Source of the DNA: Paraburkholderia bannensis NBRC 103871
GTDB lineage: Bacteria > Pseudomonadota > Gammaproteobacteria > Burkholderiales > Burkholderiaceae
Direction: 5' to 3'
DNA: 53,273 bases
Assembly (NCBI RefSeq): GCF_000685015.1
Contig: NZ_BAYA01000042.1
Span: 1-53,273, forward strand
Of the stretch, positions 34,095 through 42,246 are shown piece by piece. The notes under the pieces were generated by a model, which saw nothing but the letters and a program-made list of their open reading frames with translations, searched no databases and had not been told where the DNA came from. Positions within the stretch are counted from its first letter, which is position 1, and every line of letters begins with the position of its first letter. Position numbers and translations under genes: made by a program.

Positions 34095-34910
34095 ATGACC
34101 AGAAAAGTCGTTTTGATTACCGGCGCGTCGTCCGGCATCGGAGACGCAACCGCACGAACGCTGTCAGATGCGGGATATCGTGTTTTCGGTGGCGTGCGCA
34201 GACTGGATACCGTAGCTGGGGCGCCTGGCGTCGAGTACGTTCAGATGGATGTGCAGAACGAGACGTCAGTGACCTCGGCGGTGAACTTCGTACTGGAGAA
34301 AGCCGGGCGCATCGATATCCTTATCAACAATGCTGGTGTCTCCCTGGTTGGTCCAGTAGAGGCAACCAGTGACGCCGAAGCCAAAGCATTGTTCGACGTC
34401 AATGTCTTCGGTGTCCTGCGTGTAGTGCGCGCCGTCCTGCCCTCGATGCGACAGAATCGCACCGGACTCGTGGTGAACATCAGTTCGGTTCTGGGTTTCC
34501 TGCCAGCCCCTTTCATGGGGATCTATGCAAGCAGCAAGCACGCGCTCGAAGGACTGTCCGAATCGCTGGACCATGAGGTTCGAGCGTTGGGCGTCCGTGT
34601 CGTGCTCGTGGAGCCGAGCTTTACGCGAACGAAGCTGGACACGAACGCAACGCGAACGCTGGCCGTCATCCAGGACTATGCCGCCGCATTGGCGAGCAGC
34701 GTCAACGCGGTTCAGCAACAAGTGAATACTGCCCCCCCTCCGGGCGTAGTCGCGAAGAAGGTCCTTTCAATCATCGGGGGCGCACGGCAGCTCAGGCAGC
34801 CAGCGGACGGACGCGCGAAGCTTCTCAGCTTTTTACGTCGCTTTGCGCCGTTCGCCCAGGTCGACAAGAGCCTCCGGCGCGCGTTTGGACTTCAGGGCAC
34901 GACAACCTGA
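34095..34910 (+). CDS. Short-chain dehydrogenase (17-beta-HSD-like SDR)
   Basis: 271 residues. TGASSGIG at residues 9-16, LINNAGVSLVG near 75-84, NISSVLGF near 128 and YASSKHA near 144-148; the long C-terminal part with VVLVEPSFTRTKL is the pattern of the oxidoreductase group close to retinol/17-beta-hydroxysteroid dehydrogenases. It follows the first SDR by 33 bp with CAGGAA before the ATG, so the two are probably cotranscribed. The substrate is unknown. Confidence 0.92.
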   Translation: MTRKVVLITGASSGIGDATARTLSDAGYRVFGGVRRLDTVAGAPGVEYVQMDVQNETSVTSAVNFVLEKAGRIDILINNAGVSLVGPVEATSDAEAKALFDVNVFGVLRVVRAVLPSMRQNRTGLVVNISSVLGFLPAPFMGIYASSKHALEGLSESLDHEVRALGVRVVLVEPSFTRTKLDTNATRTLAVIQDYAAALASSVNAVQQQVNTAPPPGVVAKKVLSIIGGARQLRQPADGRAKLLSFLRRFAPFAQVDKSLRRAFGLQGTTT

Positions 34911-35047
34911 CCAGACGATGGTTTAGAAATTTTGCGCGTCTTTATGTGCATATGCACTTTAATGACGGGTGCTTGAGAAGCGTTTACATGTATGCCCGAT
35001 TTCGATACCGGGACGTCCGCTTCGTATGGCCCGCCTGATTAAATCGG

Positions 35048-35311
35048 ATGAAACTCATGAATATGCTTCAAAAAATCCTCGTTGCAACAGTCATTGCAAT
35101 TCCGGGTGTGGCTTTGGCACAAAGCGATGCATCGGCAATCCACTTCGATACGTCGGCTAATCCGTCTTCCTGGTCCATCGGGAAAACAGACTACACCGTG
35201 TTGAGGCAGCCAACCGAAGCTAGCGCAAAATATGAGAAGCAGCGGCCAGAACAGCGCAGTGACGTTGTTTTGAGCACCTATTCCCCGCCAATTTATGTTG
35301 TAAAACAGTAA
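35048..35311 (+). CDS. Small exported protein, unidentified
   Basis: 87 residues with an excellent signal peptide (MNMLQKILVATVIAIPGVAL, cut near AQS). The mature part of about 62 residues is polar and tyrosine-containing (YTVLRQPTEASAKYEKQRP) with no cysteines. An internal ATG at 35057 is an equally good start. Small exported proteins of this kind are common in Burkholderiales; the function is unknown. Two hairpins follow 58 bp downstream. Confidence 0.65.
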   Translation: MKLMNMLQKILVATVIAIPGVALAQSDASAIHFDTSANPSSWSIGKTDYTVLRQPTEASAKYEKQRPEQRSDVVLSTYSPPIYVVKQ

Positions 35312-35368
35312 TCACCGCCTCTTGCGGACTATCGATTTAACCCGTTGACGCAACACTCCAGAATCCGC

Positions 35369-35404
35369 GTGAGTGGCGGCGAGGACTATAGCCGCCTGAC
35401 TCAC
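35369..35404 (+). terminator. Strong stem-loop after the small exported gene
   Basis: GTGAGTGGCGGC pairs with GCCGCC-TG-ACTCAC across a 10-base loop. It has a 12-bp GC-rich stem with a two-base bulge, 58 bp after the stop codon. No U-run follows; terminator or RNA-stabilising structure. Confidence 0.45.
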
Positions 35405-35405
35405 C

Positions 35406-35427
35406 CTCTCGCCTGCACTTGCGAGAG
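35406..35427 (+). terminator. Second stem-loop, adjacent
   Basis: CTCTCGC and GCGAGAG enclose an 8-base loop one base after the first hairpin. Tandem placement supports a termination or RNA-structure role. Confidence 0.4.
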
Positions 35428-36100
35428 TCTCGTACCCAACCTTTGCCCGGCGAACTCCTCGCCAGCATGCCTGTCTTGACTTCCCTCTGCCAGACCCCGG
35501 TGGGGGCGACTACCGCTGCAAATCAGCAGCGACAGTTGCCCTCTGTTAAAAGCAGTGGACATAAGTGGGCGCTAAGATCACGAGACCCGTACATCCCTTC
35601 TCGCCGCGCTCACGATGGCTATCCCGCTCCTCACCCGGCGGGCTCCGGTGAATGAAGCTATCGTCCTTGGAAGATCAGCATCATGGAAATGGTATTGATC
35701 CGCTTTAACTTCGGCGATCGCGCCTTTCACCTGCGTGCGCAGGATGCAGCAGTTTGGATGGAGTGCCGCAGCCATCTGCACGCGTAGCAGTTCCCTGCAT
35801 AGCCAAAGGCCTTTCCAGAACCAACCGCCTTCAAAGCGACGCACCGCTTTGGGGTGGAAATGTGCGCCCACGGCACCATCCATGTGTGAACAGCGGCTCA
35901 TATGGTGCACTCCCTTGTGCAATTTCTGGATGCGATCCGCACCGGGCAACGCAGATCGACGTCTCTTTTGGTTAGTTCGGGCCATTCGTGACACGCTACC
36001 CGACGCCGCAAGACAGCATTGGGTCCACGCGCGCCAGGCCTTGACTCTTGGCCCGCTCCTCGCTGTTCTCAGGGACGTTCGCTCATCCAGAGGCCATTAA

Positions 36101-37114
36101 ATGTCCGCGCAGACCCCGCATCTCATTCGCAAGCTCCCTGTCACTGTGATCTCCGGCTTTCTCGGCGCCGGCAAAACAACGCTGGTCAATCATCTGTTGC
36201 ACTCGTATGTGGGTCGTATTGGAATAGTTGTCAACGAGTTCGGCGAAGTGGGTATCGACGGCGAACTAATTGAGGCCGAGGAGCAAGCGCTTGTCGAAAT
36301 TAACAATGGGTGTGTGTGCTGTACCGTTCGCGCTGATCTGGTCTCAAGCCTGAAAACTCTGCTCGCTTGTCAAAACGAGCTGGGAGCCACGCCCATCGAC
36401 AGACTGATTGTCGAGACATCTGGCCTTGCGGACCCGGCGCCCGTGCTCCAGACATTCCTGGCGGATCCAGACCTGCGCGAGGCTTTGGATCTCGAGTCCG
36501 TCGCGACGGTCGTCGACGCCTGTAACTTGCCGCGCCAGCTAGGCGACGAAATTGCGCGCGAGCAGATTGCGTTCGCGGACGTCGTCATCGTCAACAAAAT
36601 CGATCTCGTCGACAGCAAGGAGCGCGATCAGATCGAGCGGTCCATACGAACGCTGAACCCCATTGCCACGCTCATGTCCTCCAGTCACGGCCGGATTGCC
36701 GCCGACTCATTACTTGGCGTACGCCGTTTTGCACTACCCACCGTACTTGAGCTCGAGCCAGACCTGCTCGATGCAGACGCCCCGCACGATCACGAGCACG
36801 ACACATCGATTCGTACGTGCTCCGTGACCGACACGCGGCCACTCGATGCCGCGCGCTTCACGCGTTGGGTCAATCAGCTGGTGCAGCGTGAAGGCGCTCA
36901 ACTCATGCGTATGAAGGGCATCCTCAACTTTGATGGCGAACCGCGCCGCTTTAATTTCCATAGCGTGCATATGTTGCTCGAAGGCGGCCCCGGTGCAGCG
37001 TGGCGCGTCGGCGAGGAGCGCACAAGCCGCCTCGTGTTCATTGGCCGAGATCTCGACGAAAAACGTCTGAGCGCAGCGTTCGCAGACTGCGTCGCCAACT
37101 GCGTGTCCGCTTAA
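36101..37114 (+). CDS. CobW/P47K-type GTPase, nitrile hydratase activator
   Basis: 337 residues. Walker A GFLGAGKTT (residues 19-27), the metal-binding GCVCCTVRADL with C71, C73 and C74, an ETSGLADP switch near 107 and NKIDL near 167; a His/Asp-rich stretch DAPHDHEHD near 226 may hold metal; the C-terminal CobW_C domain follows. COG0523 GTPases are metallochaperones, and P47K relatives activate nitrile hydratase. It is the first gene of the cluster, 42 bp before DUF1097. Cobalt delivery to the alpha subunit is the likely role. Confidence 0.9.
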   Translation: MSAQTPHLIRKLPVTVISGFLGAGKTTLVNHLLHSYVGRIGIVVNEFGEVGIDGELIEAEEQALVEINNGCVCCTVRADLVSSLKTLLACQNELGATPIDRLIVETSGLADPAPVLQTFLADPDLREALDLESVATVVDACNLPRQLGDEIAREQIAFADVVIVNKIDLVDSKERDQIERSIRTLNPIATLMSSSHGRIAADSLLGVRRFALPTVLELEPDLLDADAPHDHEHDTSIRTCSVTDTRPLDAARFTRWVNQLVQREGAQLMRMKGILNFDGEPRRFNFHSVHMLLEGGPGAAWRVGEERTSRLVFIGRDLDEKRLSAAFADCVANCVSA

Positions 37115-37156
37115 CCCGCACCTCCCGCAGTCCACTTCCTACAACTGGAGTCCGTC

Positions 37157-37660
37157 ATGAAGAAGATCGAAGCGCTTACCGTGAGCATTGGATTGCTCGC
37201 GTTCGTCGACACGTTTGTCACCGCCACAGCGCTACCCGTGCCTGTGTGGGTGACGTTTATTGCATGGGCATCGTTCTTCGTGGTCGGCGGCGGCCCGCAC
37301 GGTTTCCTGCAAAGTCTCACATCAAACCTCGTCGGCGCCTGCATCGCCTCGCTGTCGCTGCTCGCAATTGCTAGTACCGACGGCACGCCTTTCGCGGCTG
37401 CGCTCGCAGTCGGTGTCGGCAGCGCCGCGATGGTTCAGGCCTCGAAGCTCAAACTGCTGAACATCCTGCCGGCTGTCGTCTGGGGTTTCGCTTCGACGGT
37501 AGGCACGACGATCGCGACCGGCCATCCAATCACAACACCTGGTCTGCACAACCCCTTGCTGGTGGCTGCCGTGGCACTCGCGACCGGTGCGGTGTTTGGC
37601 ATTGTCTCCGAGGCGTTTGCAGCGCTACTTACGCGCAAGTCTCAACCGAGCTTCCAGTAA
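37157..37660 (+). CDS. DUF1097 membrane protein
   Basis: 167 residues, five or six hydrophobic segments over nearly the whole length. The GGGPHGFLQSLTSNLVGACIA segment and small size fit DUF1097 (YcdZ-like) inner-membrane proteins of unknown function. It sits between the GTPase and the nitrile hydratase beta gene with short gaps and its own GGAG, so it is part of the unit. Transport of nitrile, amide or metal is conceivable but unproven. Confidence 0.75.
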   Translation: MKKIEALTVSIGLLAFVDTFVTATALPVPVWVTFIAWASFFVVGGGPHGFLQSLTSNLVGACIASLSLLAIASTDGTPFAAALAVGVGSAAMVQASKLKLLNILPAVVWGFASTVGTTIATGHPITTPGLHNPLLVAAVALATGAVFGIVSEAFAALLTRKSQPSFQ

Positions 37661-37696
37661 CCGTCTGACGTCCCCTATTCAATAGGAAAATCAACG

Positions 37697-38440
37697 ATGA
37701 AACTTCAGCACCACCTCGGCGGCATCGCAAATCTCGGCCCCGTCAATCTTGATACCCGCGTATTCGTGCAGGACTGGGAACGCCGGATTTTTGGTATCCA
37801 CACCGTCATGATGGCAACCAGCACCCATCTTGTTGATTCATTGCCCCACTACCCGGTCGACAAACTGCCCACCGCCTTCCGCGATACATGGACTTGGGCT
37901 TCGCTTCGCACAGGTGCCGAAGCCATGCAGCCGTTCGAATACTTCAAGTACCGCTACTACGAGAAGTGGCTCATGGGCATTTCGCAGTTCTATATCGATC
38001 GCGGCTACATCACCGCCGGGGAGCTTGCGCAACGCACAGCCGAATACCAAGCCCATCCGGATGCCCCGCTTCCCGACCAGCCGAACGCAGCGATCGACTC
38101 GCAAGTCGACGCCTACCTGACACAGGGTGATTCGGGAATGAATCCGCGCAAGTCGGAGCCCCGTTTCGTAGCCGGTGCTACGGTGCGTGTCGCCGACCCG
38201 GATGCGGTGGACCATACGCGCCTGCCGGGCTACCTGCGCAATAAGCCTGGTGTCATCGATCACGTCTATCCAGGAGCGTTCTCGTACTTCGTGTCGACCG
38301 GCGTTGATGGGATCGGCGCCCCGATGCCCGTCTACCGGGTCGCCTTCGATATAGCGGATATCTGGGGCACCGAAAAGAGCGAACCGAATACAACGCTATA
38401 CGCGGACCTTTTCGAAGCGTACCTCGTCGACAGCCACTGA
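37697..38440 (+). CDS. nthB: Nitrile hydratase beta subunit
   Basis: 247 residues. The N-terminus HHLGGIANLGPVN, the following ERRIFGIHTVMMA, and YYEKWLMGISQFYIDRGYIT match the beta subunit, and the C-terminal SH3-like part (FVAGATVRV ... GAFSYFVSTGVDGIGAPMPVYRVAFD) is in place. It pairs with the alpha subunit to shape the active site. It precedes alpha, the beta-alpha order of cobalt enzymes. AGGAAAA lies before the ATG. Confidence 0.93.
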   Translation: MKLQHHLGGIANLGPVNLDTRVFVQDWERRIFGIHTVMMATSTHLVDSLPHYPVDKLPTAFRDTWTWASLRTGAEAMQPFEYFKYRYYEKWLMGISQFYIDRGYITAGELAQRTAEYQAHPDAPLPDQPNAAIDSQVDAYLTQGDSGMNPRKSEPRFVAGATVRVADPDAVDHTRLPGYLRNKPGVIDHVYPGAFSYFVSTGVDGIGAPMPVYRVAFDIADIWGTEKSEPNTTLYADLFEAYLVDSH

Positions 38441-38502
38441 CCGCGACGAAGCAAATGGCGCCGGATTTCGCGCGCCGACAAACACCCTACAAGGAACCAA
38501 CG

Positions 38503-39141
38503 ATGCAAGACCTGTTTAGTTACGAAGACGACCGCGAATCCGCAAGCGCCGCAAAGGTTCGTGCACTTGAAGCCCTTCTCATCGAGAAAGGCGTGCTTGG
38601 CAGTAATTCCGTCGATACAGTGCTCGGCCACTTCGAAACGATTGCGGGACCATTCAACGGCGCAAAGATTGTCGCCCGCGCCTGGCTGGACGCCGATTTC
38701 AAGGCGCGCCTGCTAGCCGATACGCCGGCCGCGATCGCTGAACTCGACTTGCCGTCCGGCATGGACGGCGCAGAAGGCGAACATATGGCCGCCGTCGCGA
38801 ACGGCACTGGCGTACACAACCTGGTCATTTGTACGCTGTGTTCTTGCTATCCGTGGCCAGTTCTTGGCCTGCCGCCTTACTGGTACAAGGATCCGGTCTT
38901 CCGGGCACGCGGTGTACGAGAACCCCGCGCGGTGCTGCGAGAATTCGGCGTGACTATCGACGAAAACGTTCAGGTGAAGGTGTGGGACAGCAGCGCACAG
39001 ATTCGCTGGTTCGTCGTGCCGGAGCGACCGGAAGGCACTGACGCCATGACTGAAGAGGAACTCGCAGCACTCGTCACGCCGGAGTCGATGATGGGCGTGG
39101 CGCTGGTCCCGCCACCGCACGTCACCCACGGAGGCACCTGA
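38503..39141 (+). CDS. nthA: Nitrile hydratase alpha subunit, cobalt type
   Basis: 212 residues from ATG 38503 (AAGGAACCAACG upstream); the frame opens at 38455 without similarity. It hydrates nitriles to amides. The metal-claw motif is ICTLCSCYPW with C110, C113 and C115; Thr after the first Cys marks cobalt enzymes (iron enzymes have Ser). Two of these cysteines become sulfinate/sulfenate ligands. The rest (GSNSVDTV, AKIVARAWLD, DENVQVKVWDSSAQIRWFVVP) is family-typical. It lies between beta and the P14K-type gene. Confidence 0.95.
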   Translation: MQDLFSYEDDRESASAAKVRALEALLIEKGVLGSNSVDTVLGHFETIAGPFNGAKIVARAWLDADFKARLLADTPAAIAELDLPSGMDGAEGEHMAAVANGTGVHNLVICTLCSCYPWPVLGLPPYWYKDPVFRARGVREPRAVLREFGVTIDENVQVKVWDSSAQIRWFVVPERPEGTDAMTEEELAALVTPESMMGVALVPPPHVTHGGT

Positions 39142-39143
39142 TC

Positions 39144-39530
39144 ATGTTTACGCGCTTCGAGGAATTCGCGGCTGCGGAAATGCTCGGTCAGCCCGACTCG
39201 CCGCCACGTCTACAGGGCAAGCTACGCTTTGACCGGCCTTGGGAACGGCAGGTCTTCGGCCTCGCGATGGCTTTGTCAAAGGCGGGATGTTTCGAGTGGG
39301 AAGCGTTTCGCCAGAATCTGATTCGCTCGATCGCCTCATGGGAATCCCAACCGTGTTCGGGGCAGCCGCCGTGGGACTACTACGAACGCTTCCTGATTGC
39401 ATTGGACGAGACAATGCTTGAAGCAGGCACACTTACGCGAACCGAGATTGCTGCCTGCCTGCCGCAACTGCCCACTCAACGATCGCCAGCCGATACACCG
39501 CCTCTCGCCTCAGCAGGAGCCGTAGAATGA
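39144..39530 (+). CDS. nhlE: Nitrile hydratase accessory protein (P14K type)
   Basis: 128 residues, homologous in pattern to the N-terminal half of beta (PWERQVFGLAMALSKAGCFEWEAFRQNLI, then PPWDYYERFLIALDETML). In cobalt nitrile hydratases this small protein carries the metal-loaded alpha subunit and swaps it into the apo-enzyme. It starts two bases after alpha's stop and overlaps the permease gene by four bases. Gene symbol by position and family. Confidence 0.85.
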   Translation: MFTRFEEFAAAEMLGQPDSPPRLQGKLRFDRPWERQVFGLAMALSKAGCFEWEAFRQNLIRSIASWESQPCSGQPPWDYYERFLIALDETMLEAGTLTRTEIAACLPQLPTQRSPADTPPLASAGAVE

Positions 39531-40564
39531 TTCGACAACTGTCCGACGTACTGACTGGGGCCAACCCCGTCGTCAAGCGCCGTCTGCTCGGTACCTATGG
39601 GCTCCTCATCGCGTTCAATCTGCTCTCGTGGGCGTGGGCTGCGATCGCGTTCTGGCAGCATCCCGTGCTGCTCGGGACGGCACTCATTGCCTATGGACTT
39701 GGCCTTCGTCATGCCGTGGATGCCGATCATATTGCGGCGATTGACAACTCGACACGCAAGTTGATGCAGGAAGGTCAGCGCCCCGTCGCGGTGGGACTCT
39801 TCTTTTCGATGGGTCATTCTACGATCATTGTGTTCGCCTCATTGGGCGTCGCTCTGGTCTCGACCGCGCTGAACAGCCGGTTCGCTACATACAAAGACCT
39901 TGGCGCAACGGTCAGCACGCTTGTCTCGACCGGATTTCTGTTCGCGATTGCCATCCTGAACCTGTTCGTCTTGAAGTCAATCGTGAAGGCATGGCGTCGC
40001 CGCCGTTCCGGCGCTGAGTCCGAAACGCCGCCACCGTTCGGGCCGTTGACGCGCCTCCTGCGGCCCCTGTTTCTGCTCGTTTCGCGCAGTTGGCATTTGT
40101 TCCCGCTCGGCTTCCTCTTTGGCCTCGGATTCGATACCGCAACCGAAGTGAGTCTCCTCGGGATGTCCGCGACCCAGGCAGCTCACGGCATATCGCCCTG
40201 GAGCGTGCTGGTATTTCCCGCACTTTTCAGTGCCGGGATGTCGCTCATCGACACACTGGACGGACATCTGATGCTGGGCGCGTACGGCTGGGCGTACATG
40301 AAGCCGGAGCGCAAGCTGGCCTATAACTTCGCCATCACCGCGACTTCAGTTGCTGTCGCGCTCATCGTCGGGACGATCGAGGTGCTGGGCCTACTGCAGG
40401 CCCGCTACGCGCTGCACGGCGTCTTCTGGAACACGGCAAGCGCGCTGGGCGACAATTTTGGCATGCTAGGCTACGCGATCATCGGCATCTTCTCGGCCTG
40501 CTGGGTCATCTCGATGCTGCTACACCGCGCACGGCGCCCTGCCTCGCCAAAGGTGGCCGTCTGA
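39527..40564 (+). CDS. nhlF: Nickel/cobalt permease (NiCoT; NhlF/HoxN-like)
   Basis: 345 residues, about eight membrane helices. The family signature RHAVDADHIAAID is at residues 61-73, GHSTIIVFAS near 95, and GFLFGLGFDTATEVSLL near 188. High-affinity uptake of cobalt (or nickel) across the inner membrane; the cobalt-type enzyme next to it makes cobalt the likely cargo. It overlaps the P14K-type gene (ATGA), so supply and use are coupled. Confidence 0.92.
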   Translation: MIRQLSDVLTGANPVVKRRLLGTYGLLIAFNLLSWAWAAIAFWQHPVLLGTALIAYGLGLRHAVDADHIAAIDNSTRKLMQEGQRPVAVGLFFSMGHSTIIVFASLGVALVSTALNSRFATYKDLGATVSTLVSTGFLFAIAILNLFVLKSIVKAWRRRRSGAESETPPPFGPLTRLLRPLFLLVSRSWHLFPLGFLFGLGFDTATEVSLLGMSATQAAHGISPWSVLVFPALFSAGMSLIDTLDGHLMLGAYGWAYMKPERKLAYNFAITATSVAVALIVGTIEVLGLLQARYALHGVFWNTASALGDNFGMLGYAIIGIFSACWVISMLLHRARRPASPKVAV

Positions 40565-40595
40565 ACGCATCTCGTTGCCCTCAACAAGGCTCCCA

Positions 40596-41624
40596 ATGCG
40601 CAAGATAACCGTAGCGATGCTGCTATTCCCTGGCTTCCAGTTGTTGGATATCGCTGGACCACGCGACGCCTTTGCCGAAGTGAGCCTTGTCTCCGAACGT
40701 GCGGCTGAATACGAAATGCTGACCGTCGGTACGACGCGAGGTGCGATCAAATCCTCAAGCGGTTTGACGGTTCAGCCCGACCGAACGATCTTCGACCCGT
40801 GCCCTCAGTTCGACACGGTCATAGTGCCAGGCGGTCTCGGGGTCTTCGACGTGCTCGAGGACACGACGATCACCGACTGGCTGCGCACCCAGCAACGCCA
40901 AACACGTCGACTCGCTGCAATCTGCAACGGTGCATTCGCGTTCGGCGCCGCCGGTCTGCTTGATGGCCGCACTGTCGCGACCCACTGGATGGACGTGGCA
41001 AGGCTTTCGTCGATGTTTCCCAAGGCGAATGTCGAACCGGACTTGATTTACGTCAAGGACGATAACCTCTACACGACTGCGGGGGTGACCGCCGGCATTG
41101 ATCTCGCGCTGGCCATGATAGAGGAAGACTTTGGCCGCGAAATCGCGCTGCGCGTTGCAAAATATCTGATCGTCTACGTTCGTCGTGCAGGGGGGCAGTC
41201 GCAATTTAGCCCCCTGCTTGAGACCCAGGTTTCAGATAACACACACGTCCAGGAAGTTCAGCAGTACATGCTGGACCATCTGGACGTAGACCATAGCGTC
41301 GAAGCACTCGCACAGCGTGTCCATATGAGCCCCCGCAATCTCTCCAGGATTTTCAGCCGAGAATGCGGGGTGGGCCTGATCGCGTTCCTGAATCACGCAC
41401 GCATCGACGCAGCGCGTACCTTGCTCGAAAGTACGCAGCGTACGGTCGCTGAGATTGCGCGCCGCTGTGGATTCGACAGCGCTGACTCGCTACGTCGCGC
41501 CTTCATTCGCCGCCTTGGCCTCAGCCCAGTTGAGTATCGACACCGCTTCAGGTCGACTGCCAGCGGAGCTTCCGGGCGCGCCCGTGCTCACTTCGAGGAG
41601 CAAGAGGACGACTCGCTAACCTGA
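40596..41624 (+). CDS. GlxA-type regulator (DJ-1/PfpI domain plus AraC HTH)
   Basis: 342 residues from ATG 40596. N-terminal DJ-1/PfpI fold (KITVAMLLFPGFQLLDIAGP; RLAAICNGAFAFGAAGLL with the nucleophile-site Cys near 110) and a C-terminal AraC domain (about 240-320: LAQRVHMSPRNLSRIFSRECG, then VAEIARRCGFDSADSLRRAF). It follows the cobalt permease by 31 bp on the same strand, so it is probably a regulator of the nitrile hydratase unit; the effector is unknown. Confidence 0.92.
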   Translation: MRKITVAMLLFPGFQLLDIAGPRDAFAEVSLVSERAAEYEMLTVGTTRGAIKSSSGLTVQPDRTIFDPCPQFDTVIVPGGLGVFDVLEDTTITDWLRTQQRQTRRLAAICNGAFAFGAAGLLDGRTVATHWMDVARLSSMFPKANVEPDLIYVKDDNLYTTAGVTAGIDLALAMIEEDFGREIALRVAKYLIVYVRRAGGQSQFSPLLETQVSDNTHVQEVQQYMLDHLDVDHSVEALAQRVHMSPRNLSRIFSRECGVGLIAFLNHARIDAARTLLESTQRTVAEIARRCGFDSADSLRRAFIRRLGLSPVEYRHRFRSTASGASGRARAHFEEQEDDSLT

Positions 41625-42246
41625 ACCACGAACGCATCGCCAAGCGAGAAGATGGCTCGCCGGATTTTCAATTCATCGGTTTTGTTTCGGGACTGGATGA
41701 TGCCCGCGCCGCGTATTGCGTCGTGTGCCCCGTTCTCGAATCGACGAAGCAGGCCCGCGTCTGAGCAAAAATCCCTCTAAAAATCAAATATTCATCCGCT
41801 GGAGTATTAGCGCGGGACAGGGAGCGCAGTCGTCACAAGAGCCAGTTATCTTCTCAGGAGCCCGAATCCCCACTCGCATCGGCACGGAAGCCGCAGTTTG
41901 AGGGAATCATGGGCAAGCGCGAGGACGCTCCGTACCGACCAGGGCGCAGCGCGGACTTGATCAAGCTCAAATGCGGGCTGCGGTAGACTGTATTCGTGTC
42001 ACCGTGCCCCGGACACGCGTCCCGGTGTCGCGAGAGTGGCGCTGAGACGCGGCTACGGAAAGCACGTCTTCGCCTGCGAACTGCCAATCGACCCACAACT
42101 ATCCTTCAACCCGGCGCGCGCCCAATGGCCGGTTCCAGATCTGGTGGGTCGCTGGATGCGGCAGCTGAAATCGTGGCACCTACGTCACCACGCGTGGAAC
42201 AAATGCCCGTATCAGCGCACCCGCACACCTCGCGTGGCGGGTCCGA
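41625..42246. other. Gap between nitrile hydratase and furoate clusters
   Basis: 622 bp between convergent units. Apart from a weak hairpin near its left end I see no gene; a short open frame at 42036-42263 is not convincing. Confidence 0.5.
41644..41667 (+). terminator. Weak terminator after the GlxA-type gene
   Basis: GCGAG and CTCGC around a 7-base loop, followed by CGGATTTT. A short stem but with some T's after it, about 20 bp after the stop. Confidence 0.3.

Larger units (their letters stand above)
35312..36100. other. Long non-coding region before the nitrile hydratase cluster
   Basis: 789 bp with no gene that I trust; open frames on both strands look like chance. It holds two tandem hairpins near its start and presumably the promoter of the CobW/nitrile hydratase unit. 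I looked for a cobalamin or metal riboswitch and did not find a recognisable one. Confidence 0.45.

Noticed and set aside
35312..36100. Cobalamin or nickel/cobalt riboswitch before the cobalt enzyme cluster
   Set aside because: I found the two stem-loops but not the conserved core motifs of either riboswitch class.
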